Source: Klebsiella aerogenes (GTDB taxonomy: Bacteria > Pseudomonadota > Gammaproteobacteria > Enterobacterales > Enterobacteriaceae). From it: a DNA stretch of 64,000 nucleotides. Both the position numbers and the translations under genes were made by a program. Shown here one piece after another: positions 57,229 through 64,000 of the stretch; position 1 is the first letter of the stretch; every line of letters starts with the position of its first letter. The stretch is taken from positions 4,028,422-4,092,421 of the forward strand of contig CP119076.1 in the NCBI GenBank assembly GCA_029027985.1. The letters are read 5' to 3'. The notes under the pieces were generated by a model, which did not search any database, was not told the DNA's origin, and was given only the letters and a program-made list of their open reading frames with translations.

Positions 57229-58211
57229 TGTTGAAAAAACTGCTTCCCCTACTGGCGCTGGTTGCCGCGCCGGTCTTTGCTAAACCCGTCCTGACCGTTT
57301 ACACCTACGATTCGTTCTCCGCCGACTGGGGTCCTGGTCCTGCGGTGAAAAAAGCGTTTGAAGCCGACTGCGGTTGCGAACTGAAATTCGTCGCTCTGGA
57401 AGATGGCGTATCGCTGCTTAACCGCCTGCGGATGGAAGGTAAAAACAGCAAGGCCGATGTTGTGCTGGGTCTTGATAATAACCTGCTGGCGGCAGCGGCG
57501 CAGAGCAAACTGTTCGCCAAAAGCGGCGTTCCGGTCAGCGCAGTCAACGTACCCGGAGGTTGGGAGAATGACACTTTCGTGCCTTACGACTACGGTTACT
57601 TCGCTTTCGTATATGACAAAAACCGGCTGAAAAACCCGCCCAAAAGCCTGAAAGAACTGGTTGAGAGCCCGCAAAAATGGCGTGTGATTTATGAAGATCC
57701 ACGCACCAGTACCCCGGGGCTCGGCCTGCTGCTGTGGATGCAGAAAGTTTATGGCGATAAGGCGCCGGAGGCCTGGCAGAAGCTGGCGGCGAAAACGGTT
57801 ACCGTCACCAAAGGCTGGAGCGAAGCCTACGGTCTGTTCCTGAAAGGCGAAAGCGATCTGGTGCTGAGCTACACCACCTCACCGGCCTACCACATCATCG
57901 AAGAGAAAAAAGACAACTATGCGGCGGCCGACTTTACCGAAGGCCACTATCTGCAGGTTGAAGTGGCCGCGCGTACCGCCGCCAGCAAGCAGCCGGAACT
58001 GGCGGAGAAATTCCTCAAGTTCATGGTTTCCCCTGGCTTCCAGAACGCCATTCCCACCGGCAACTGGATGTATCCGGTGACCCAGGTCGCGCTACCGGCC
58101 GGTTTCGCTACGCTGGTCAAACCGCAAACGACGCTGCAGTTCACTCCGCAGCAGGTCTCTGCTGAACGTCAAAACTGGGTTGGTTCATGGCAACGCGCCG
58201 TCAGCCGCTAA
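57228..58211 (+). CDS. thiB: Thiamine/TPP-binding periplasmic protein
   Basis: 327 residues from a GTG start chosen by the riboswitch ribosome site and family length. Signal peptide VLKKLLPLLALVAAPVFA cut before Lys19. Type 2 solute-binding fold (VLTVYTYDSFSADWGPGP, DVVLGLDNNLL). Delivers thiamine, TMP and TPP to ThiPQ. It overlaps thiP by 25 nt. Confidence 0.97.
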   Translation: MLKKLLPLLALVAAPVFAKPVLTVYTYDSFSADWGPGPAVKKAFEADCGCELKFVALEDGVSLLNRLRMEGKNSKADVVLGLDNNLLAAAAQSKLFAKSGVPVSAVNVPGGWENDTFVPYDYGYFAFVYDKNRLKNPPKSLKELVESPQKWRVIYEDPRTSTPGLGLLLWMQKVYGDKAPEAWQKLAAKTVTVTKGWSEAYGLFLKGESDLVLSYTTSPAYHIIEEKKDNYAAADFTEGHYLQVEVAARTAASKQPELAEKFLKFMVSPGFQNAIPTGNWMYPVTQVALPAGFATLVKPQTTLQFTPQQVSAERQNWVGSWQRAVSR

Positions 58212-59797
58212 GTTTCGGCTGGCTCATACCAGGCGCCGCGGCCGCCTTTTTACTCGCGGTGGTGGCGCTGGCCGCCTTTCTGGCGCTGTGGCTGGAAGCG
58301 CCGCAGGCACCCTGGCGGACGATCCTCAGCGATAGCTATCTCTGGCACGTTATACGCTTCTCATTCTGGCAGGCGTTTCTATCGGCGCTGTTTTCCGTCG
58401 TACCGGCGATATTTCTTGCTCGCGCGCTGTATCGCCGCCGTTTCCCGGGGCGCACGCTGCTGCTGCGCCTGTGCGCGATGACCCTGATTCTGCCGGTGTT
58501 GGTAGCGGTGTTTGGCATTCTCAGCGTCTATGGCCGTCAGGGCTGGCTGGCCGCGCTGTTTCATACGCTCGGCTGGCAGTGGGACTTCTCGCCTTACGGG
58601 TTACAGGGCATTCTGCTGGCCCACGTGTTCTTTAATATGCCAATGGCGACCCGTCTGCTGTTGCAGGCGTTGGAAAACATTCCCGGCGAACAGCGGCAAA
58701 TCGCCGCCCAATTAGGTATGCGCGGCTATGCGTTCTTCCGTTTCGTCGAGTGGCCGTGGCTACGTCGGCAGATCCCACCGGTGGCCGCGCTTATTTTTAT
58801 GCTGTGCTTCGCCAGCTTCGCCACCGTGTTGTCGCTCGGCGGCGGGCCGCGAGCGACAACCATCGAGTTGGCCATCTATCAGGCGTTGAGCTTCGATTAC
58901 GACCCGGCACGGGCGGCGCTGCTGGCGCTGATTCAAATGATCTGCTGTCTTGGGCTGGTACTACTGAGTCAGCGGCTGAGCAAAGCGCTGGCGATTGGCG
59001 CCAGCCAGGTCCAGGGTTGGCGCGACCCCGACGACCGTCTGCATAGCCGCTTATGCGATGGCGCGCTGATCGCCATCGCCCTGTTGCTGCTCCTACCGCC
59101 GCTGCTGGCGGTCCTCGTCGATGGCCTGAACGTCAACCTGCCGAAGGTGCTGAGCCAACCCGCGCTATGGCAGGCGCTATGGACCTCGCTGCGTATCGCC
59201 ATCGCTGCCGGTCTGCTTAGCGTCACTCTAACCATGATGCTGCTGTGGAGCAGCCGAGAACTGCGCGCCCGCAACCTGCCGCTGGCCGGGCAGACGCTGG
59301 AGCTCAGCGGCATGCTCATCCTCGCGATGCCGGGGATTGTGCTGGCGACCGGCTTCTTCCTGTTGCTCAATAACAGCGTCGGTCTGCCGGAATCCGCCGA
59401 TGGTATTGTCATCTTCACCAACGCCCTGATGGCGATCCCTTACGCCATGAAAGTGCTGGAAAACCCGATGCGCGATATCGCCGCCCGTTATGGCGCCTTG
59501 TGCCACTCTTTAGGCATGCAGGGCTTTACCCGCTTACGAGTGGTCGAACTACGAGCGCTTAAACAACCGCTGGCGCAGGCATTAGCATTCTCCTGCGTAC
59601 TGTCGATCGGCGACTTCGGCGTTGTGGCGCTGTTCGGCAACGACGCTTTCCGCACGCTGCCATTCTACCTGTATCAGCAGATAGGCTCCTACCGCAGCCA
59701 GGACGGCGCGGTGACTGCGCTCCTGCTGTTATTACTGTGTTTTGTACTCTTTACTGTGATCGAAAAACTACCGGGGCGCGATGCTAAAACTCAATGA
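58187..59797 (+). CDS. thiP: Thiamine ABC transporter permease
   Basis: 536 residues with about 12 transmembrane helices in two homologous halves. Each half has a permease EAA-like loop ([23 protein letters not shown] and [21 protein letters not shown], each split in practice). It forms the channel for ThiB-delivered thiamine. Overlaps thiB at its start and thiQ by 17 nt. Confidence 0.97.
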   Translation: MATRRQPLSFGWLIPGAAAAFLLAVVALAAFLALWLEAPQAPWRTILSDSYLWHVIRFSFWQAFLSALFSVVPAIFLARALYRRRFPGRTLLLRLCAMTLILPVLVAVFGILSVYGRQGWLAALFHTLGWQWDFSPYGLQGILLAHVFFNMPMATRLLLQALENIPGEQRQIAAQLGMRGYAFFRFVEWPWLRRQIPPVAALIFMLCFASFATVLSLGGGPRATTIELAIYQALSFDYDPARAALLALIQMICCLGLVLLSQRLSKALAIGASQVQGWRDPDDRLHSRLCDGALIAIALLLLLPPLLAVLVDGLNVNLPKVLSQPALWQALWTSLRIAIAAGLLSVTLTMMLLWSSRELRARNLPLAGQTLELSGMLILAMPGIVLATGFFLLLNNSVGLPESADGIVIFTNALMAIPYAMKVLENPMRDIAARYGALCHSLGMQGFTRLRVVELRALKQPLAQALAFSCVLSIGDFGVVALFGNDAFRTLPFYLYQQIGSYRSQDGAVTALLLLLLCFVLFTVIEKLPGRDAKTQ

Positions 59798-60482
59798 TGT
59801 CACCTGGCTGTATCAGCATTTGCCGATGCGTTTTACCCTCAGCGTCGCACGCGGCGAACGCATCGCCGTGCTCGGCCCCAGCGGCGCCGGGAAGAGCACG
59901 CTGCTGAACCTGATTGCCGGTTTTCTGCCGCCCGCCAGCGGCAGCCTGTTGATTAACGGCGAAGCGCATACGACAACGCCGCCAGCGCAACGCCCGGTCT
60001 CCATGCTGTTCCAGGAGAATAACCTGTTTAATCACCTGACCATCCGGCAGAATATTAGTCTCGGGATCCACCCGGGGCTCAAGTTAAGCCGCGAACAGCA
60101 GGAGAAGGTGACGGCGATTGCCGGACAAATGGGGATTGATGCACTATTGGAGCGCCTGCCGGGGGAGCTGTCCGGCGGCCAACGCCAGCGTGCGGCGCTG
60201 GCTCGCTGCCTGGTGCGTCAGCAGCCGGTGCTGCTGCTCGATGAACCCTTCTCGGCGCTCGATCCGGCGCTGCGGCAGGAAATGCTCACGCTGGTCGCCG
60301 ATGTGTGCGAGCAGCAACAGCTAACCTTACTGATGGTATCGCACAGCGTCGAAGATGCAGCGCGGATCGCGCCGCGATCCGTCGTGGTGGCCGATGGGCG
60401 GATCGCCTGGGATGGCGCCACTGCCGAGCTGTTAAGCGGCAACAGCAGCGCCTCGCCTCTGCTGGGGATTAGCGCGAGATAA
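59781..60482 (+). CDS. thiQ: Thiamine ABC transporter ATPase
   Basis: 233 residues. Walker [10 protein letters not shown] (33-41), Q loop MLFQENN, signature [14 protein letters not shown], Walker [12 protein letters not shown], and switch His in MVSHSVEDA. Last gene of thiBPQ. Its 3' end overlaps that of the convergent yabI by 14 nt. Confidence 0.97.
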   Translation: MLKLNDVTWLYQHLPMRFTLSVARGERIAVLGPSGAGKSTLLNLIAGFLPPASGSLLINGEAHTTTPPAQRPVSMLFQENNLFNHLTIRQNISLGIHPGLKLSREQQEKVTAIAGQMGIDALLERLPGELSGGQRQRAALARCLVRQQPVLLLDEPFSALDPALRQEMLTLVADVCEQQQLTLLMVSHSVEDAARIAPRSVVVADGRIAWDGATAELLSGNSSASPLLGISAR

Positions 60483-61236
60483 CCTTATGCAGGATCTCAA
60501 GGTAGACCGGCATCAGCGGATGGCGGAGCACCAGGATCAACGCCGCCACCGCCAGCACGGCTATTAGCGGCGCCAACCACAGCAGACGGCCACGCGGTAA
60601 CCAGCGGGTCAGACGATCGCCGGAGGCTTTCGCGCTACGCCATAGCCGCCAGCATAACCATCCCGCCAGCCATATCAGCAACGCCGCGCCCAACAGCAGC
60701 CATTTAAAACTGGCGCTGTTTTCATCAGCAGGAATATCAATTGCCGCGCCGGCAAGGATACCGGGCAGGAAATAGAGCGGCGGCCAGAACAGGCAGCCAA
60801 TGATATTCGGCAACACAAATTTCGCCACCGGCAGGTCGAGCATCCCGGCGACCATCGGCACCAACGGGCGCGTCGGCCCGACGAAACGGCCAATCAGTAT
60901 CGTCACCATGCTGTGCTGGTGCAGCGCATGCTCGGTTTTCTCCAGCAGCGCGCGGTTTTTCTTCATAAACGACCAGCGATGCAGCGGCTTTTTAAAACGC
61001 CAGCCAAGCCAGAATGAGATCCAGTCGCCGAGCAAACAGCCGATGATCCCCGCCAGCCACGCCTGCCAGAAGTTAACCTCGCCGCTACCGATAAGCGCCC
61101 CGAGACCGGCCATCATGACCGTTCCGGGTAAGATAAGCCCCACCAGCGCCAGTGACTCCAGAAATGCCACCAGCATCACGGCGAGCAAAGAGTAGACCGG
61201 TGATTGGGTGATAAAATGTTCCAGCAATGCCTGCAT
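60469..61236 (-). CDS. yabI: DedA-family membrane protein YabI
   Basis: 255 residues, 5-6 transmembrane segments. DedA/SNARE-associated domain with the conserved [21 protein letters not shown] block (two halves) and [15 protein letters not shown] near the N terminus. DedA proteins act in undecaprenyl-phosphate or phospholipid flipping and membrane homeostasis. The exact role of YabI is not established. Converges with thiQ. Confidence 0.95.
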   Translation of the reverse strand: MQALLEHFITQSPVYSLLAVMLVAFLESLALVGLILPGTVMMAGLGALIGSGEVNFWQAWLAGIIGCLLGDWISFWLGWRFKKPLHRWSFMKKNRALLEKTEHALHQHSMVTILIGRFVGPTRPLVPMVAGMLDLPVAKFVLPNIIGCLFWPPLYFLPGILAGAAIDIPADENSASFKWLLLGAALLIWLAGWLCWRLWRSAKASGDRLTRWLPRGRLLWLAPLIAVLAVAALILVLRHPLMPVYLEILHKVISR

Positions 61237-61364
61237 AATGTACCCGGTTAAAAAACGAAGTCCGGATTCTCCGGAGCCATCGCGGCGCCGTCAAGCCACC
61301 AATTGTCTTAATAGTTTACTGGCTGTGACATTTAAGCGGGTCATCATTTCACTTTCTTTACTTT

Positions 61365-62210
61365 TTATTCACATCCTGCGCGGAATTCGCTTGGGCTGGC
61401 GCCGGTGCATTTTTTAAATACCCGCGAGAAATAAAGCTGATCCTCAAAGCCGACATTGCGCCCTACGCTGGCAATCGGCATCCGCGTGGTGCTCAACAGT
61501 AATTTGGCCTGGCTAATTCGCTGATCCTCCCGCCAGCCGAGCACGCTGATCCCCAACTGCTGGCGGAACAAGTGCGACAGACGCGAAGGCGACAGGCAGA
61601 CGTGCTGGGCGACACTGGCGATATCGAAATGGCTGTCCGCCAGATGGTCGCTGATGTATTGGCAGGCGTCACGCACCCGGTTATCCAACGGCGGGTGCAG
61701 CGATTCGTTAATCGCTTCCATGCGCCGTAGCAGCAATTGCTCAAGCAGATTAATCGCCAACAGTTCGGAATAACGCCCCGCGCCCTGCCCGGCATCGACA
61801 ATCTGCCCGAACAGTTCGCCAAACCGCGCCTGCCATTGCTCATCCGGGCGGAAGAAACCGGTTTGCGCAAAGATCGTCGGCCAGTTAAGCCACTCATGCC
61901 AGTAGGCGCGCGGACGGAAGTAAACCCATTGGTGATACCACTCGCTGGCGTCCGGATGACGGCCGTAATGGTGAATCTCTCCCGGCGGGAACAACAGCAT
62001 GTCGCCGGGACGACAGACAAACTGCTCGCCGTGGTTTTTGATCACCCCCTCGCCGCGGATCGTCAGGTTAAGAATATAGCCTTTCATGCCCAGCGGACGG
62101 TCGATAAAGAAATCCAGGTATCCTTGCGCCTCAATCGGCGTCAAGCCGGTGACCAGATGGGCGTTAAAGGAGTAACCCGGCAACAGCGGATCGTTTTGCG
62201 TTTCGGCCAT
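61365..62210 (-). CDS. araC: Arabinose operon regulator AraC
   Basis: 281 residues. The N-terminal arm and cupin domain (about 10-170, with [20 protein letters not shown] and [20 protein letters not shown]) bind arabinose and dimerise. The C-terminal domain has two helix-turn-helices ([20 protein letters not shown] near 198 and [20 protein letters not shown] near 245). It ends at [11 protein letters not shown], 11 residues before the E. coli end, as I recall for Salmonella, so not a truncation. Divergent from araB. Confidence 0.97.
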   Translation of the reverse strand: MAETQNDPLLPGYSFNAHLVTGLTPIEAQGYLDFFIDRPLGMKGYILNLTIRGEGVIKNHGEQFVCRPGDMLLFPPGEIHHYGRHPDASEWYHQWVYFRPRAYWHEWLNWPTIFAQTGFFRPDEQWQARFGELFGQIVDAGQGAGRYSELLAINLLEQLLLRRMEAINESLHPPLDNRVRDACQYISDHLADSHFDIASVAQHVCLSPSRLSHLFRQQLGISVLGWREDQRISQAKLLLSTTRMPIASVGRNVGFEDQLYFSRVFKKCTGASPSEFRAGCE

Positions 62211-62418
62211 AAGCGTCGTTCTCCCCAGGGTAACTTTGACACCAATTGTCCATATTCATCATTTTATCGCCAACTGCGCCACGCCGACTGCGACGCCGGT
62301 GGAAATTTAAGCAAAAACCCGCATGGCGACCGAAAAACCGCCCACAGCATGCTTTCTTTGCGGATTGAGCGCATAACAAAAGTGTCTATAAATACGGCAG
62401 AAAAGTCCACATCGAATA

Positions 62419-62485
62419 TTTGCACGACGTCACACTTTGCGAGGTGACAGCAAAATAATCCATAAGATTAGCGAATACGGCCTGA
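62419..62485 (+). promoter_or_regulatory. araBAD control region: CRP site, araI1 and araI2
   Basis: A CRP-like site (62419-62434, TTTGCACGACGTCACA) matches the E. coli ara CRP region. AraC half-sites follow: araI1 CAGCAAAATAATCCATA (62448-62464) and araI2 TAGCGAATACGGCCTGA (62469-62485), starting 21 bp apart as in E. coli. The araB promoter lies just beyond (TATCTACTGT near 62502-62511). The rest of the 335-nt gap back to araC holds its promoter and possible araO1. Confidence 0.8.
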
Positions 62486-62545
62486 CGGATTTTGCCGTGG
62501 CTATCTACTGTTGCTTTATGAATGATTTTTGCATGGAGTAACAGG

Positions 62546-64000
62546 ATGGCAATTGCAATTGGCCTCGATTTTGGTAGTGACTCTGTACGCGCGTTGGCGG
62601 TGGAATGCGCCACCGGCGCGGAGCTGGCGGCAAGCGTAGAGTGGTATCCGCGCTGGCAGGAAGGTCTGTTCTGCGATGGGCCGAATAACCGCTTCCGCCA
62701 TCATCCGCGCGATTACATTGAATCCATGGAATCGGCAGTGAAAAGCGTGCTGGCGGCATTAAACGCGGAACAGCGCGCGGCGGTCGTCGGCATCGGCGTC
62801 GACAGCACCGGCTCAACCCCGGCCCCCATTGACGCTGACGGCAACGTGCTGGCGCTGCGCGAAGAATTCGCCGACAACCCAAACGCCATGTTCGTGCTGT
62901 GGAAAGACCATACCGCGGTGGAAGAAGCCGAAGCCATCACCCGCTTGTGTCACACGCCGGGTAAAGAGGATTACTCGCGCTACATTGGCGGTATCTACTC
63001 CAGCGAATGGTTCTGGGCCAAAATCCTTCACGTCACCCGCGAAGATAGCGCCGTCGCGCAGGCGGCGGCATCGTGGATTGAACTCTGCGACTGGGTACCT
63101 GCCCTGCTTTCCGGCACCACCCGCCCGCAGGATATCCGCCGCGGCCGCTGCAGCGCCGGACACAAATCACTGTGGCATGAAAGCTGGGGCGGCCTACCGC
63201 CCGCCAGCTTCTTCGACGAGCTCGACCCGATTATCAACAGACACCTCGACTGGCCGCTATTCCGCGACACCTGGACCGCCGATCTCCCGGTTGGCCACCT
63301 GACTGCCGAGTGGGCGCAGCGCCTGGGTCTGCCGGAGACGGTCGTCATTGCCGGCGGTGCCTTCGACTGCCATATGGGCGCGGTCGGCGCCGGGGCGCAG
63401 CCCAATGCGCTGGTCAAAGTCATCGGCACGTCCACCTGCGACATCCTGATCGCCGATAAAAACAGCGTCGGCAACCGCACGGTTAAAGGCATTTGCGGTC
63501 AGGTGGACGGCAGCGTGGTGCCGGACTTCATCGGCATGGAGGCCGGGCAGTCAGCTTTCGGCGATATCTATGCCTGGTTCGGCCGCATTCTCGGTTGGCC
63601 GCTGGCGCAGCTTGCCCAACAGCATCCGGAACTGCGCGAACAGATCAGCGCCAGTCAAAAACAGCTGCTGCCTGCGCTGACCGAAGCCTGGGCCGCCAAT
63701 CCGTCTCTCGATCACCTGCCGGTGGTGCTGGACTGGTTCAACGGCCGCCGCACGCCGAACGCCAACCAGCGTCTGAAAGGCGTGATTACCGATCTTAATC
63801 TCGCCACCGATGCGCCGGCGCTGTTCGGCGGGCTGATTGCCGCCACCGCCTTCGGCGCGCGCGCCATTATGGAGTGCTTCACCGAACAAGGCATCCCGGT
63901 CAATAACGTGATGGCGTTGGGCGGCATCGCGCGCAAGAACCCGGTCATCATGCAGGCCTGCTGCGACGTACTGAATCGCCCGCTGCAGATTGTCGCCTCC
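62546..64000 (+). CDS. araB: L-ribulokinase, 3' end beyond window
   Basis: Open from ATG 62546 to the window edge, 485 codons of an expected 560-570. FGGY-family kinase that phosphorylates L-ribulose to ribulose-5-phosphate, second step of arabinose use. Phosphate loop [17 protein letters not shown] at the N terminus, then [41 protein letters not shown], and [20 protein letters not shown] near the visible end. The AAC-AGG before the start is weak, but the family start is MAIAIGLDF. First gene of araBAD. Confidence 0.97.
   Translation, partial: MAIAIGLDFGSDSVRALAVECATGAELAASVEWYPRWQEGLFCDGPNNRFRHHPRDYIESMESAVKSVLAALNAEQRAAVVGIGVDSTGSTPAPIDADGNVLALREEFADNPNAMFVLWKDHTAVEEAEAITRLCHTPGKEDYSRYIGGIYSSEWFWAKILHVTREDSAVAQAAASWIELCDWVPALLSGTTRPQDIRRGRCSAGHKSLWHESWGGLPPASFFDELDPIINRHLDWPLFRDTWTADLPVGHLTAEWAQRLGLPETVVIAGGAFDCHMGAVGAGAQPNALVKVIGTSTCDILIADKNSVGNRTVKGICGQVDGSVVPDFIGMEAGQSAFGDIYAWFGRILGWPLAQLAQQHPELREQISASQKQLLPALTEAWAANPSLDHLPVVLDWFNGRRTPNANQRLKGVITDLNLATDAPALFGGLIAATAFGARAIMECFTEQGIPVNNVMALGGIARKNPVIMQACCDVLNRPLQIVAS

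Noticed and set aside
61365-61400. Apparent C-terminal truncation of AraC
   Set aside because: The 281-residue form ends after both helix-turn-helices, and I recall the same length in Salmonella, so it is a normal variant and not a broken gene.

Overview
The window is a stretch of enterobacterial chromosome. Gene content and order match the E. coli/Salmonella/Klebsiella segment from the pyruvate dehydrogenase operon to the arabinose operon, read here in the opposite orientation to the usual E. coli map. Protein identity to E. coli is high throughout, but several features differ: a GPH transporter plus GH43 arabinosidase pair between aroP and ampE, a 50-residue SgrT, a 281-residue AraC, and an unfamiliar gene after lpd. 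I infer Klebsiella, Raoultella or a close relative. That assignment rests on recall, not on a search.

Layout. 1-278: 5' part of a small secreted-protein gene. 440-7563 (minus): lpd, aceF, aceE, pdhR, the pyruvate dehydrogenase complex and its repressor. 8212-12112 (plus): aroP, then a two-gene arabinoside uptake and hydrolysis unit. 12274-13688 (minus): ampE, ampD. 13826-17922 (plus): nadC, then the type IV pilin set ppdD-hofB-hofC. 17953-18996: guaC. 19334-20902 (plus): coaE-zapD-yacG. 20956-25914 (minus): mutT, secA, secM, lpxC. 26015-42869 (minus): the complete dcw cell-wall and division cluster, transcribed mraZ-rsmH-ftsL-ftsI-murE-murF-mraY-murD-ftsW-murG-murC-ddlB-ftsQ-ftsA-ftsZ, followed by lpxC. 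43509-44513: cra. 44712-46930: ilvI-ilvH. 47319-48268: leuO, broken by a frameshift. 48892-53753 (plus): leuL-leuABCD with its attenuator. 53830-57068: setA, the sgrS/sgrT RNA and its activator sgrR. 57107-60482 (plus): TPP riboswitch and thiBPQ. 60469-61236: yabI. 61365-64000: divergent araC and araB, the latter cut by the window end.

How they work together. Most of the window is core metabolism and the envelope growth machinery: pyruvate to acetyl-CoA, NAD, CoA and purine steps, branched-chain amino-acid synthesis, peptidoglycan precursor synthesis coupled to the divisome, and Sec export with its SecM force sensor. Sugar-phosphate stress is handled by sgrR/sgrS/sgrT/setA. Arabinose use is represented twice, by the ara regulon at the right end and by the GH43/GPH pair 50 kb away, which could feed arabinose to it.

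The departures that stand out are a single-base deletion splitting leuO, a 62-bp ERIC-like palindrome lodged inside sgrS between its mRNA-pairing region and its terminator, and a related degenerate ERIC-like copy upstream of secM. Others are a long nested hairpin between pdhR and aceE and the accessory arabinoside operon. I saw no phage, integron, transposase, CRISPR, tRNA or rRNA gene, and no evidence of a wholly new multi-gene system.
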